From NCBI RefSeq assembly GCF_012569045.1, contig NZ_CP046196.1, forward strand, positions 129,290-193,289: a stretch of DNA of 64,000 nucleotides, read 5' to 3'. Source of the stretch: Enterobacteriaceae endosymbiont of Donacia sparganii. Lineage in GTDB: Bacteria; Pseudomonadota; Gammaproteobacteria; Enterobacterales; Enterobacteriaceae. Positions 1 through 10,212 of this stretch are shown here, one piece after another. Each line of letters starts with the position of its first letter. Position 1 is the stretch's first letter. The notes beneath the pieces are model-generated. The model searched no databases, was not told the origin of the DNA, and saw nothing but the letters and a program-made list of their open reading frames with translations. Both the position numbers and the translations under genes were made by a program.

Positions 1-300
1 ATATCTTAAAGAAAATATTTGAGCTAATCTTACAATAGTATCATAAACTGCATTATCTCCATGAGGATGATATTTTCCTATAACATCACCTACTATTCTT
101 GCTGATTTTTTATAAGGTTTATTCCATGTATTTCCTAATACATACATAGCGTATAATATACGTCTATGTACTGGTTTTAATCCATCTCTTACATCTGGTA
201 ATGCTCTTCCTATTATAACTGACATAGCATAATCTAAATAAGAATTTTTTAATTCTTCTTCAATATTAATTAATTTTATTTCTTTAGCAAAAGAATTCAT
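1..300 (-). CDS. gyrA: DNA gyrase subunit A, N-terminal fragment (cut by window edge)
   Basis: Partial gene: the 100 N-terminal residues of GyrA are read leftward from the ATG at 298-300 and the rest lies outside the window. GyrA is the DNA breakage-reunion subunit of gyrase, which introduces negative supercoils. The fragment aligns without gaps to E. coli GyrA, including the conserved stretches [27 protein letters not shown] and GKYHPHGD. The quinolone-resistance region is present and reads [10 protein letters not shown], so the residue matching E. coli Ser83 is Asn and Asp87 is kept. The catalytic Tyr122 is beyond the edge. The 213 bases between this gene and mutS are featureless A/T. Confidence 0.97.
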   Translation of the reverse strand, partial: MNSFAKEIKLINIEEELKNSYLDYAMSVIIGRALPDVRDGLKPVHRRILYAMYVLGNTWNKPYKKSARIVGDVIGKYHPHGDNAVYDTIVRLAQIFSLRY

Positions 301-513
301 ATAAATAAATATCCTTTAAACTTAATTTTATAGGTTAAATATTTATCATTTATATTTATAAATATATAAATTTATTACAAAATTTATAAAAAAGTATAAA
401 TAAATTTTTTGATAAAATAAATTTTTGTATTTTTATATTCATATAATTATAATAATTATATTAATATAATAAATATATATATTTTATATAATACTAAATT
501 TTTTAAAATATTT

Positions 514-2910
514 TTAACTTAAAGTATTATAATTTTTTAATTGTTTAATTTTTTTTTTTGCTTGATTAATAACTTCTTTAGGAATTCCTGCTAAAGATGC
601 TACAAATAAACCATAATTTTTATTAATTGATCCAATTTTAACTTTATGTAAAAAAACAATAGAATTGTTTAATTCTATTGCATCAAAATATACATTTTTT
701 ATACATTTATTTTTAATTTTTAAGTTAGTTAATTCAATATAGTTAGTTGCAAATAAAGTAAGTGATTTATTTTTTTTTGCAATATTTTCTGCACAAGCCC
801 AAGCAATAGCTAAGCCATCATGAGTGGATGTTCCTCTTCCTATTTCATCCATCAATACTAAACTTTTTTGTGTTGCATTTCTTAAAATATTTGCAGTTTC
901 TATCATTTCTACCATAAAAGTAGATAATCCAGAAGAAATATCATCTGTTGATCCTATTCTAGTAAAAATTCTATCTATTGGTCCTATAATAGCTTTATCT
1001 GCAGGAACATAACTACCTATATAAGTCATTAATATAATTAATGCAACTTGCCTCATATAAGTACTTTTTCCCCCCATATTAGGACCTGTTATTAACAATA
1101 TATTATGATTATTATTTAATAATACATTATTAGCTATAAATGGTGATTTTATAATATTTTCAACAATAGGATGTCTAGAATTAATTAAAGATATTCCTAT
1201 TTTTTTTTTTATTATAGGACAAGTATAATTTAAAGTTAAAGATCGTTCAGCTAAGTTACATAATACATCTAATTCTGATAAATATAATGATAATTTTTGT
1301 AAATTTTTTAAAAAAGGATTAATGTAATCAAATAATTCTTCATATAATTTTTTTTCTAAATTTATAAGTTTTTCTTTTGAATTTAGAATATTTTTTTCGT
1401 ATTTTTTTAATTCTGGAATTGTATATCTATTAAAATTTTTTAAAGTTTGGATTTGAATATATTTATTAGGTATATCAGATTTATAACTTTTATTAATCTG
1501 AATATAATATCCATGAATTGTATTAAATCCAATTTTTAATTTTTCTAATTTTAATAAATTACGTTCTTTTTGTTCTAAAAAAGATAGATATTTATTAGAA
1601 TCTTTTGAAAATTTTCTTAATTCATCTAATAATATATTATATCCAGAAGCTATAACGTCTCCCTCTCTTAAGGATAAGGAAGGTTTTTTTTTTATAGATT
1701 TTTCTAATAAATTTTTTAATGAAAGAAATGATCCTAAATTTAAAATTTTAGTTTTTATTTCACAATTATCTATATTTTTAAAAATTTTATAAAAATAAGG
1801 TAAATAATTTAATGTTTGTCTTAAAGAAACTAAATCATGTGGTTTAGCAGTTTTTAATGCTAATCTAGCAATAATTCTTTCAATATCTCTAATTTTTAAT
1901 AAAATTTTTTTAAAATCAAAATAATATTTTTGTAATATTGAAATATTTTTTTGTCTATTTAAAATAATTTTTATATCCCTTATAGGGTTATTTAACCATC
2001 GTTTTAATAAACGACTACCCATACTAGTAGTAGTATAATCTAATACTTTAATCAAAGTATTCTCATTATTTCCTGAAATACTGTTAATAATTTCTAAATT
2101 TTTACGAGTATTTTCATCCATAATAATTTCATTATTATGATTTTCTAAAAAAATATTATTAATATGCGGTAAATATACTCGTTGAGTATCTTTAACATAT
2201 TGTATTAAACATCCTGCAGCTCTAACAGCTATAAGTGATTTTTCAATACCAAAACTTTTTAAATTTTTAGTTCCAAATTGCATATTTAATTGTTGAAAAG
2301 CTGTATCTATATCAAATTCCCACAATGGTCTACGTCTAATACAGTTTCTTTTTTCTATTAAACTTATATTTGTAAAATTTTCAGAATATAATAATTCTGT
2401 AGGGTTAGTTCTTTCTAATTCTCCTGCAATTATATTAATATCTTTATTTTCCATAATTCTAAAATCACCAGAACTAATATTTAATGTGGCATAACCAAAT
2501 CCTAATTTTATATCTTGATATATTGCACCTAATAAATTATCAAAGTAATTATTTAATAAAACATCATCACTGACTGTTCCTGGTGTAATAATACGAACTA
2601 TTTTTCTATCTAAAATTTTTTTTTTAGATAATATTTTTTTTTTTTGTATTTGTTCACAAATTGCTACTGATTCTCCTAATTTAATTAATTTTGATAGATA
2701 ATTTTCTATACTATTAACAGGTATACCTGCCATAGGTATTGGTTTTCCATTTAATTTTCCTCTTTTAGTTAAGACAATATTTAATAATTTTGAGGCTTTT
2801 TTTGCGTCTTCAAAAAACATTTCATAAAAATCTCCTAATCTATAAAATAATAGAATATTAGGATATTGTTTTTTTAATTTAAAATATTGATCTATCATGG
2901 GTGTAGACAT
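514..2910 (-). CDS. mutS: DNA mismatch repair protein MutS
   Basis: MutS recognises mismatches and recruits MutL. This protein has 798 residues against 853 in E. coli. The N-terminal mismatch-reading motif is intact (GDFYEMF, the Phe-x-Glu wedge). The C-terminal ABC ATPase has Walker [11 protein letters not shown], signature STFMVEM and Walker [13 protein letters not shown]. Two oddities are visible. The H-loop His (E. coli His728, FATHY) is Asn here (FATNY). The protein also stops soon after the helix-turn-helix, so it lacks the last ~50 residues that in E. coli carry the beta-clamp motif and tetramer domain. mutL is also present (47832-49547). Both can act without these parts to a degree, so activity is likely but not certain. 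Confidence 0.97.
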   Translation of the reverse strand: MSTPMIDQYFKLKKQYPNILLFYRLGDFYEMFFEDAKKASKLLNIVLTKRGKLNGKPIPMAGIPVNSIENYLSKLIKLGESVAICEQIQKKKILSKKKILDRKIVRIITPGTVSDDVLLNNYFDNLLGAIYQDIKLGFGYATLNISSGDFRIMENKDINIIAGELERTNPTELLYSENFTNISLIEKRNCIRRRPLWEFDIDTAFQQLNMQFGTKNLKSFGIEKSLIAVRAAGCLIQYVKDTQRVYLPHINNIFLENHNNEIIMDENTRKNLEIINSISGNNENTLIKVLDYTTTSMGSRLLKRWLNNPIRDIKIILNRQKNISILQKYYFDFKKILLKIRDIERIIARLALKTAKPHDLVSLRQTLNYLPYFYKIFKNIDNCEIKTKILNLGSFLSLKNLLEKSIKKKPSLSLREGDVIASGYNILLDELRKFSKDSNKYLSFLEQKERNLLKLEKLKIGFNTIHGYYIQINKSYKSDIPNKYIQIQTLKNFNRYTIPELKKYEKNILNSKEKLINLEKKLYEELFDYINPFLKNLQKLSLYLSELDVLCNLAERSLTLNYTCPIIKKKIGISLINSRHPIVENIIKSPFIANNVLLNNNHNILLITGPNMGGKSTYMRQVALIILMTYIGSYVPADKAIIGPIDRIFTRIGSTDDISSGLSTFMVEMIETANILRNATQKSLVLMDEIGRGTSTHDGLAIAWACAENIAKKNKSLTLFATNYIELTNLKIKNKCIKNVYFDAIELNNSIVFLHKVKIGSINKNYGLFVASLAGIPKEVINQAKKKIKQLKNYNTLS

Positions 2911-3029
2911 GTTTTTGTAATTTTTTAATATTTACTATTTTGAAAATTTATATTTCTTAATTTAAACAAAAATATTTTATATTAATAAAAATAAATAATC
3001 TATAAACAATTTTTATTTAAAAATAATTA

Positions 3030-3761
3030 TTATTTATCATCATTATTATCATTAGTATCAATTAATCTTAGTATTATAAAAAATAAATTAATAAAGTCTA
3101 AATACAACATAAGTGCACCTAAAATAGCATATCTTCTTAAATTATCTTTATCATTTATATTTAAACTAATTTTTTTTGCAATATTTTTTAATTTTTGAGT
3201 ATCATACGCAATAAGTAATGTAAAAAAAATTACACCAATATAATTTATTATAGATGCTACAAAATTATTTTGTAACCATAAATTTACAAATGAAGCTATA
3301 ATTATACCAAATACACCCATTAATATAGTATTACCTAAATAACTTAAATCTTTTTTTGTATAATACCCCCAAATACACATAGATAAAAAAGTAAGTGATG
3401 TAGTTATAAATGCTGTAAAAATAGTATTTTGATTATATGTGCAAAATATTCCTGCTGTAGTTAACCCAGTTAAAGATGAATAAAACATAAATAAAGTAGT
3501 TAGTGTTTTTCCAGATAATCTATTTAAAAGATTTGAAATAGTAAATACTAGTACAAATTGTAAAAAACATAAACCTAATAAAAAGAATTTATTATTTAAT
3601 ATATAATTCATTATTTGAATTGTACTAGATACATACCATGCAACAAATGCTGTTAATAATAACCCACAAGACATCCACCCGTATACTTTTCTAAAGTATG
3701 TTTGTATATGATATTTTTCTTGTTTTAATGTAGTACTTTTAAAATTTGGATATTCTATCAT
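3030..3761 (-). CDS. ybhL: Bax inhibitor-1 family inner-membrane protein YbhL
   Basis: A 243-residue polytopic membrane protein with about seven hydrophobic segments, of the BI-1/YccA/YbhL family (putative ion or pH-responsive channel; physiological role in bacteria unclear). It closely follows E. coli YbhL: the opening QTYFRKVYGWMSCGLLLTAF, a central GYYTKKDLSYLGN, and the family signature AYDTQKLKN followed by GALMLYLDFINLF, which holds the conserved Asp residues of the proposed pore. The gene stands alone between mutS and rsmH, far from its E. coli neighbours. Retention of a poorly understood membrane protein in such a small gene set suggests it is not dispensable. Confidence 0.93.
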   Translation of the reverse strand: MIEYPNFKSTTLKQEKYHIQTYFRKVYGWMSCGLLLTAFVAWYVSSTIQIMNYILNNKFFLLGLCFLQFVLVFTISNLLNRLSGKTLTTLFMFYSSLTGLTTAGIFCTYNQNTIFTAFITTSLTFLSMCIWGYYTKKDLSYLGNTILMGVFGIIIASFVNLWLQNNFVASIINYIGVIFFTLLIAYDTQKLKNIAKKISLNINDKDNLRRYAILGALMLYLDFINLFFIILRLIDTNDNNDDK

Positions 3762-3895
3762 AATTACACCTTTTAAAAAATTTAACCAAAATTTTAAAAT
3801 AAATATTTTTATAAAAAAATATATTTTAACTATATTAATATTATATTATATAATATGTAAAATATATAGTATTTAATTTAAATATATATCATATA

Positions 3896-4828
3896 ATGAA
3901 TCATATACCTGTTTTATTAAAAGAATCTGTTCATAGTTTAAATATTAAAAAAAATGGAATATATATAGATGCAACCTATGGTTGTGGAGGACATACAAAA
4001 TTAATTTTATCTAAATTAGGAAATTATGGACGAATATATGCCATAGATTGTGATATAAAAACAATATTAAAATATAAAATTATGGATAATAGAATTATTT
4101 ATATCCATAATAAATTTTCAAATTTAAAATTAATTTTAAATAAAATGATAGGTAAAATAGATGGAATTTTTTTTGATCTAGGTATTTCTTCTTTTCAATT
4201 AAATAATCCTAAAAGAGGCTTTTCTTATATGTCTAATGGCCCATTAGATATGCGTATAAATCAAAATAATAAAATAACTGCTTTAAATTTATTAAAAAAT
4301 ATAAGTGAAAAAAAAATATCTGAAATATTAAAAAATTATGGTGAAGAAAGATATCATAAAAAAATAGCATATAATATAAAAAAATATATTTTAAAAAATA
4401 AATTACATAATACATATGATTTATCAAATTTAATTTGCTCTACAATTATTAAAAATAATAAATTTAAACATCCAGCAAAAAGATCTTTTCAAGCTATAAG
4501 AATCTTTTTAAATAAAGAAATAGAAGAACTTAAAAAGGTTTTAAATATTTCATTAGAATTATTAAAAAAAAATGGCATTATATCAATAATTAGTTTTCAT
4601 TCAATAGAAGATAGAATTATTAAGAATTTTATGAAAAAACATAGTCCTTATTATAAGGGTAATATTAATAGTAAATTACCTTTAACTGAAAAAGAAATTA
4701 ATTATTTATATTATAAAAATAATAAATTTAAATTAAAGATTATTAACAGAGTTTTTCCAAGTAAAAATGAAATTTTTAAAAATCCAAGAGCAAGAAGTGC
4801 AATATTACGTATTGCAAAAAAAATATAA
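3896..4828 (+). CDS. rsmH: 16S rRNA m4C1402 methyltransferase RsmH
   Basis: RsmH (MraW) N4-methylates C1402 of 16S rRNA in the ribosomal P site, using SAM. It has 310 residues against 313 in E. coli. The start is HIPVLLKESV and the SAM loop is DATYGCGGHT, followed by DGIFFDLGISSFQ and the C-terminal ISFHSIEDRIIKNF, all family hallmarks. It opens the dcw cluster as in E. coli, but mraZ is absent upstream and ftsL and ftsI are absent downstream: murE begins 64 bases after the stop. Confidence 0.97.
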   Translation: MNHIPVLLKESVHSLNIKKNGIYIDATYGCGGHTKLILSKLGNYGRIYAIDCDIKTILKYKIMDNRIIYIHNKFSNLKLILNKMIGKIDGIFFDLGISSFQLNNPKRGFSYMSNGPLDMRINQNNKITALNLLKNISEKKISEILKNYGEERYHKKIAYNIKKYILKNKLHNTYDLSNLICSTIIKNNKFKHPAKRSFQAIRIFLNKEIEELKKVLNISLELLKKNGIISIISFHSIEDRIIKNFMKKHSPYYKGNINSKLPLTEKEINYLYYKNNKFKLKIINRVFPSKNEIFKNPRARSAILRIAKKI

Positions 4829-4892
4829 AAAATAATAAATTTTATTTCTTTTATAGATTTAATAAAAATATTTTAAATTAAGGATTTAATCA

Positions 4893-6395
4893 TTGAATTC
4901 TTCTTTATGTAGTTTACAAAAATTATTAAATAATTATATAAAAAATAATTTAATAAAAAATATTTTAATAGATAGAATAGTTTTAGATAGTAGAAAAATT
5001 AAAGGAAAAAATTGTCTTTTTATAGCAATAAAAGGACATAAAAATGATGGTAAAAATTTTATAGAACATGCTATCTTAAAAGGTGCTATTGCTATAATAA
5101 CTTATTCAGATAATAAGGTACCATCTTATAGTATTTTATTTAAAAAAAATATACCTATTATTTATTTACCTAATTTACATAAATATATTTCATACATTGC
5201 AGGAATCTTATATAATCATCCAAGTAAAAAAATACCTGTTATAGGAATTACCGGAACTAATGGCAAAACAAGTATAACACATTTTTTAATGCAATGGATT
5301 ACATTATTAGGAGGAAAACCAGCTGTTTTAAGTACAATAGGAAATGGTTTTTTAGAAAAATTAGTTAAAACTAAAAATACAACAGATTCAGCAATAAAAA
5401 TACAATCTACATTAAAAAATTTTATAAAACAAAAAGCTAATATTATAATAATGGAAGTTTCATCTCATGGATTAACTCAATTTAGAGTATCAAATATACT
5501 ATTTTCTATAGGAATTTTTACTAATTTAACTAGAGATCATTTAGATTATCATAAGAATATGCATAATTATGAATTATCTAAATTAAAATTTTTTACCGAT
5601 CATAAAGTAAAAAAAAAAATTATAAATATTGACGATAATATAGGATTTAAATGGTTTAAAAAATTATCTAATGTAATATTAGTTACTACAAAAAAAAAAT
5701 TTTTATGTAAATCTAATTTATTTATTTATGTAAAACATATAACTTATTCATCTGATAAAACAATTATTGTATTTAATTCTAGTTGGGGTAATGGAAAATT
5801 AAAAATTAATCTTATAGGTAAGTTTAATGTTATAAATATTATTTTAAGTATGGCTGCATTATTAAATTTAAATTATCCTTTAAAGAAATTAATAAAAACA
5901 GTATCTAAAATACATTCCGTGAAAGGAAGAATGGAAAAAATATTTTTTAAAAAAAAATATTCTAACATAATAATAGATTATGCTCATAATCCTGATTCTT
6001 TAAAAAATTTATTATTAACTATAAGAAAAAATAATTATGGTAAAATATGGTGTATTTTTGGATGTGGAGGAGAAAGAGATATAGGAAAAAGAAAAATAAT
6101 GGGATATATAGCTACTAAATATGCTGATAATATAATCTTAACAACTGATAATCCTAGAACAGAAAATATAAATAATATAATTAAAGATATAAAAAAAGGA
6201 TGTAGTAAATTAAATAATGTTTTTACTATTTTAGATAGGACTAAAGCTATTTCTTATGCAATCTTTAATTCTTCTAGAAAGGATATTATTTTGGTAATTG
6301 GTAAAGGTCATGAAAATTATCAAATTATTGGTAAAAAAATTTTAAATTATTCAGATTTTGATACTATTAACAATATATTAAGAAATATTAAATGA
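4893..6395 (+). CDS. murE: UDP-MurNAc-L-Ala-D-Glu:meso-DAP ligase MurE (TTG start)
   Basis: MurE adds meso-diaminopimelate to the growing peptidoglycan stem peptide in the cytoplasm. It has 500 residues (E. coli 495). ATP loop GITGTNGKTS, MEVSSHGL and NLTRDHLDYH are present, and the DNPRTE motif identifies the DAP-specific rather than Lys-specific enzyme. The start is a TTG at 4893, chosen because an AAGGA ribosome site lies at about 4880-4884 and the reading frame then matches the family N-terminus; no in-frame ATG fits. The stop TGA overlaps the murF ATG (ATGA, 6392-6395), implying translational coupling. Confidence 0.96.
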   Translation: MNSSLCSLQKLLNNYIKNNLIKNILIDRIVLDSRKIKGKNCLFIAIKGHKNDGKNFIEHAILKGAIAIITYSDNKVPSYSILFKKNIPIIYLPNLHKYISYIAGILYNHPSKKIPVIGITGTNGKTSITHFLMQWITLLGGKPAVLSTIGNGFLEKLVKTKNTTDSAIKIQSTLKNFIKQKANIIIMEVSSHGLTQFRVSNILFSIGIFTNLTRDHLDYHKNMHNYELSKLKFFTDHKVKKKIINIDDNIGFKWFKKLSNVILVTTKKKFLCKSNLFIYVKHITYSSDKTIIVFNSSWGNGKLKINLIGKFNVINIILSMAALLNLNYPLKKLIKTVSKIHSVKGRMEKIFFKKKYSNIIIDYAHNPDSLKNLLLTIRKNNYGKIWCIFGCGGERDIGKRKIMGYIATKYADNIILTTDNPRTENINNIIKDIKKGCSKLNNVFTILDRTKAISYAIFNSSRKDIILVIGKGHENYQIIGKKILNYSDFDTINNILRNIK

Positions 6396-7762
6396 ATAAA
6401 TTAATTAGTTTAAAAAAAATATCAAAAATAGTCAATGGAATATTAATAGGTAATGATATTAAAATAATAAATTTTTCTATAAATAGTAGAAAAATAAAAA
6501 AAAAATGTATGTTTATTGCTATTTATGGTAAAAAATTTGATGGACATCATTTTATTAATGATGCCATTAAAAATGGAGCTTTAGCTATATTAGTTAATAA
6601 ATATATTAATGTTAATATTCCTCAAATAATTGTATTAGATACTATCCTAGGATTAGGCAAATTAGGTTTATGGAAAAGAAATCAGTTTACAAATAATATA
6701 ATAGGTATTACTGGTTCATCTGGTAAAACATCAGTTAAAGAAATGACAGTATCTATTTTAAAAAAAAAATATAAAACTATTTTTACTAAAAAAAATATGA
6801 ATAATCATATCGGTATACCTTTAACATTATTAAATTTAACTAATAAATATAGATATGCCGTAATTGAAATAGGTGGTAATCAACTTAATGATATTTCTTA
6901 TACTAGCAGTTTAGTAAAACCTAATATAGCAATAATTAATAATATATCAGAATCACATTTAGAAGGTTTTAAGTCATTAAAAAATATTATTAAAAGTAAA
7001 AGTAATATTTTTAATTATTTAACTGATAAAGGCACTGCAATTATTAATTATGATGATAATAATCAAAAAAAAATTTTAGAAAAATTAAATTATAATAAAA
7101 ATATTTTAACTTTTTCCTTAAATAATAAAAAAGCTAATTTTTTTTCAAAAAATATAATAATTTTATCAAATAAAATTCAATTTATTTTAAATTCTCCTAT
7201 AGGAGAAATATTAATTCAATTATTTCTTATCGGTGGAGGTATACATAATATTAATAACGCATTAGCATCTGCTGCATTATCTTTTGCAGTTGGATCTTCT
7301 TTAGAAGAAATATCTAATGGTTTAAAATATTTTAAACCTATTCAAGGAAGAATGTATCCAATTATTATTAATCATAATAAATTAATCATAAATGATACAT
7401 ATAACGCTAATCCTAATTCTGTAAATATAGCTATTAATGTTCTTAAAAATTTTCCTGGTAAAAAAATTTTAGTTATTGGAGATATGTTAGAATTAGGTAT
7501 ATATACATCATTTTATCATCAAAAAATAAAAAATTTAGTTTTTGTATCTAATATAGATTATATTTTTAGTATTGGTAAATATAGTAAATGTATTACTGAA
7601 AATAATATAAGAGCAAAACATTTTTCAAATAAAAATTTATTAATAAATGAATTATTTATAATTATTAAAGAATTAAAAAATTATACAATTTTATTTAAAG
7701 GATCACGTAAAAATAAAATGGAAATATTAATTAATATTTTACTGGAGAAATTAAAATGTTAA
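6392..7762 (+). CDS. murF: UDP-MurNAc-tripeptide:D-Ala-D-Ala ligase MurF
   Basis: MurF attaches the D-Ala-D-Ala dipeptide, finishing UDP-MurNAc-pentapeptide. It has 456 residues (E. coli 452). The Mur-ligase domains are visible in order: N-terminal substrate domain, ATP loop GITGSSGKTSVKEM near residue 108, a central SESHLEGF, and the C-terminal QGRMYPIIINHNKLIINDTY with NANPNS and GDMLELG. It overlaps murE by four bases at the start and mraY by seven bases at the end, so murE-murF-mraY is one tightly coupled unit. Confidence 0.97.
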   Translation: MNKLISLKKISKIVNGILIGNDIKIINFSINSRKIKKKCMFIAIYGKKFDGHHFINDAIKNGALAILVNKYINVNIPQIIVLDTILGLGKLGLWKRNQFTNNIIGITGSSGKTSVKEMTVSILKKKYKTIFTKKNMNNHIGIPLTLLNLTNKYRYAVIEIGGNQLNDISYTSSLVKPNIAIINNISESHLEGFKSLKNIIKSKSNIFNYLTDKGTAIINYDDNNQKKILEKLNYNKNILTFSLNNKKANFFSKNIIILSNKIQFILNSPIGEILIQLFLIGGGIHNINNALASAALSFAVGSSLEEISNGLKYFKPIQGRMYPIIINHNKLIINDTYNANPNSVNIAINVLKNFPGKKILVIGDMLELGIYTSFYHQKIKNLVFVSNIDYIFSIGKYSKCITENNIRAKHFSNKNLLINELFIIIKELKNYTILFKGSRKNKMEILINILLEKLKC

Positions 7763-8820
7763 TAATATTATTTAAATATTTAAATTTATTTTTAATTAAT
7801 TTTAAATTACGTTTTATAATGACATTTTTATCATCATTTTGTATAACTTTTTTTTTTAGTCCCCTACTTATTAGTTACTTTAATCAAAAAAAAATTTCTC
7901 AAATTATTAGAAAAAATGGGCCTATTACACATTATTATAAAAACAATATTCCTACTATGGGTGGTTTAATTTTATTATTATCTATTTTAATTTCTGTTAT
8001 TTTTTGGTCTAATTTATCAAATAAATATATTATTTATTCATTATTTATTATGATATTATATTCTATAATAGGTTTTATAGATGATTATTATAAAATAATT
8101 TTTAATAACTCAAAAGGATTAGAGCCATATAAAAAACTTTTTTTACAATTAATAGCCACTACTATAATTATAGTTATTATTTATATAAATAATAAAGAAA
8201 AGCTATATATACAATTTATTTTACCTTTTATTAATCAAATAATAAAATATAAATTAAATTTAACTATATATTTAATAATATCTTATTTAATTATTATAGG
8301 AATAAGTAATTCTGTAAATTTAACTGATGGATTAGATGGTTTAGTAATTATGCCTATAATTTTTATTTCTTTAGGATTATCTTTATTATGTTATTTTTCA
8401 GGAGATATATTTTTTTCTCAGTATTTTAATTTTATTTATGTAAAAAACGCAAAAGAATTAATAATTATATGTTTATCTATTGTTGGTTCTGGATTAGGTT
8501 TTTTATGGTATAATACATATCCTGCAAAAATTTTTATGGGAGATGTAGGATCATTATCTCTAGGAGCTATTATATCAATAATAGCTATTTTAATAAGACA
8601 AGAATTTTTATTTCTTATAATGTGTGGTATATTTATATTAGAATCACTATCTGTAATAATCCAAGTTATAAAATTTAAATATAATAAAAAACGTTTTTTT
8701 TTAATGGCTCCTTTACATCATCATTATGAATTACAAGGAATTGCTGAACCTTGTATTATTATTAGATTTTGGATTATTTCGTTAATATTAGTACTATTTT
8801 CTTTAATTTTAATAATATAA
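7756..8820 (+). CDS. mraY: phospho-MurNAc-pentapeptide transferase MraY
   Basis: MraY transfers phospho-MurNAc-pentapeptide onto undecaprenyl phosphate, giving lipid I at the inner membrane. It has 354 residues (E. coli 360) and about ten membrane spans. Catalytic and signature motifs are intact: GFIDDYYK (the Asp pair), NLTDGLDGL, FMGDVGSLSLG and the MAPLHHHYE histidines. The start at 7756 overlaps the last codons of murF and gives a full-length N-terminus. The gene is followed after 12 bases by murD, as in E. coli. Confidence 0.97.
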   Translation: MLIILFKYLNLFLINFKLRFIMTFLSSFCITFFFSPLLISYFNQKKISQIIRKNGPITHYYKNNIPTMGGLILLLSILISVIFWSNLSNKYIIYSLFIMILYSIIGFIDDYYKIIFNNSKGLEPYKKLFLQLIATTIIIVIIYINNKEKLYIQFILPFINQIIKYKLNLTIYLIISYLIIIGISNSVNLTDGLDGLVIMPIIFISLGLSLLCYFSGDIFFSQYFNFIYVKNAKELIIICLSIVGSGLGFLWYNTYPAKIFMGDVGSLSLGAIISIIAILIRQEFLFLIMCGIFILESLSVIIQVIKFKYNKKRFFLMAPLHHHYELQGIAEPCIIIRFWIISLILVLFSLILII

Positions 8821-8832
8821 AAATTTTGTAAA

Positions 8833-10146
8833 ATGAAAAAAAAAATTCTTATTATAGGATTAGGTATAACAGGCATATCATGCGTAAATTTTCTTTTAAA
8901 AAAGAAAATTATACCATCTGTAATGGATAAATGTATTAATCCAAAATTAATAGAAAAAATACCATCTTACATTCCATGTCATTTAGGATCTTATAAGAAA
9001 GATTGGATATTAAATTCTAATTTAATTATTTTAAGTCCTGGTATATCAATATTTAATAATTTTCTATTAGAAGCACAACAAAAAGGAATTGAAATAATAG
9101 GAGATATAGAATTATTTGCTCGTTATAATACTACTCCTGTAATAGCTATTACAGGTACAAATGGTAAAAGTACCGTTACTAATATGATTAGTAAAATTAT
9201 GAAAAAAAATAATTTTAATATTAGTATAGGGGGTAATATAGGATATCCAGTATTAGATTTATTATCTTTTACAAAAGATTTCTATATTCTAGAAATATCT
9301 AGTTTTCAATTAGAAACAATAAAACAATTAAATATATATATTGCCGTTATTTTAAATATTTCACAAGATCATATGGATAGATATCCTTTAGGTATTAAAC
9401 AATATCGTAACTTTAAATTACGTATTTATAAACATTCATCTATTTGTATATATAATTCTGATGATAAATTATGTTATCCTCATTATTTTTCTCCAAAAAA
9501 AAAATATATAACTTTTGGTAAAGTTTCTGGTAAATATAAATTATGTTATTATAAAAATAATATATATTTACAAATTAATAATAAAAAAATTTTAAATTTT
9601 AATAAAACAAAATTAATTGGTATCCATAATTATGTAAATGCTTTAGCTGTATTAGCTGTGACAGATACATTAAAAATTTCCAAAAAAATTTCTTTACAAG
9701 AAATAACTAATTACTTAAATATGAATCATATTTTACAAATAATCCATGTAGAAAATGGAGTTACTTGGATTAATGATTCAAAATCTACAAATATTAATAG
9801 TACTAAAGCAGCTTTAAAATATTTAGATAAAAAAAAAATTTGGTTATTATTAGGAGGATATGACAAAAATTGTGAATTATATTTATTAAAAAAATACTTA
9901 CAAAAAAGAGATAATATTAATATTTACTGTTTTGGAATATCAAGTAAAAAAATATTATCTATTTATCCTAAAGCAATACTAGTAAAAACAATATATCAAG
10001 GAATTAAAAAAATAATTAAATTAGTAAAATTTGGAGATTTTGTATTATTATCTCCTGCATGTTCTAGTATTGATCAATTTAAAAATTTTAAACATCGTGG
10101 TAACGAATTTATTAGATTAGTTAAAAAATTTCATAATATTGAATAA
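8833..10146 (+). CDS. murD: UDP-MurNAc-L-Ala:D-Glu ligase MurD
   Basis: MurD adds D-glutamate to UDP-MurNAc-L-Ala. It has 437 residues (E. coli 438). It shows an N-terminal Rossmann start (KKILIIGLGITGISC), the ATP loop AITGTNGKSTVTNM, EISSFQLETI and the C-terminal NDSKSTN and LSPACSSIDQF. In pathway order MurD acts before MurE, but its position in the cluster is the ancestral one. In E. coli ftsW follows; here it is missing and a 66-base A/T spacer with a hairpin leads to murG. Confidence 0.97.
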   Translation: MKKKILIIGLGITGISCVNFLLKKKIIPSVMDKCINPKLIEKIPSYIPCHLGSYKKDWILNSNLIILSPGISIFNNFLLEAQQKGIEIIGDIELFARYNTTPVIAITGTNGKSTVTNMISKIMKKNNFNISIGGNIGYPVLDLLSFTKDFYILEISSFQLETIKQLNIYIAVILNISQDHMDRYPLGIKQYRNFKLRIYKHSSICIYNSDDKLCYPHYFSPKKKYITFGKVSGKYKLCYYKNNIYLQINNKKILNFNKTKLIGIHNYVNALAVLAVTDTLKISKKISLQEITNYLNMNHILQIIHVENGVTWINDSKSTNINSTKAALKYLDKKKIWLLLGGYDKNCELYLLKKYLQKRDNINIYCFGISSKKILSIYPKAILVKTIYQGIKKIIKLVKFGDFVLLSPACSSIDQFKNFKHRGNEFIRLVKKFHNIE

Positions 10147-10169
10147 TATTTTTTTATTAAAAAATATTA
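10144..10169 (+). repeat. A/T hairpin at the site of the lost ftsW
   Basis: Perfect 11-bp inverted repeat (10144-10154 and 10159-10169, loop TATT) that starts on the murD stop codon. It is all A/T, so it is a weak structure. It may be a remnant terminator, a processing site or simple chance in A/T-rich DNA. It lies exactly where ftsW would begin in E. coli. Confidence 0.4.
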
Positions 10170-10212
10170 TATAATTAAAATATTTTAATTTATATCAAAA
10201 TATTTTTAAATT

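Noticed and set aside
824-1012. Open frame of 62 codons on the plus strand inside mutS
   Set aside because: It is a reverse-strand shadow of the conserved MutS ATPase domain; no ribosome site and no family.
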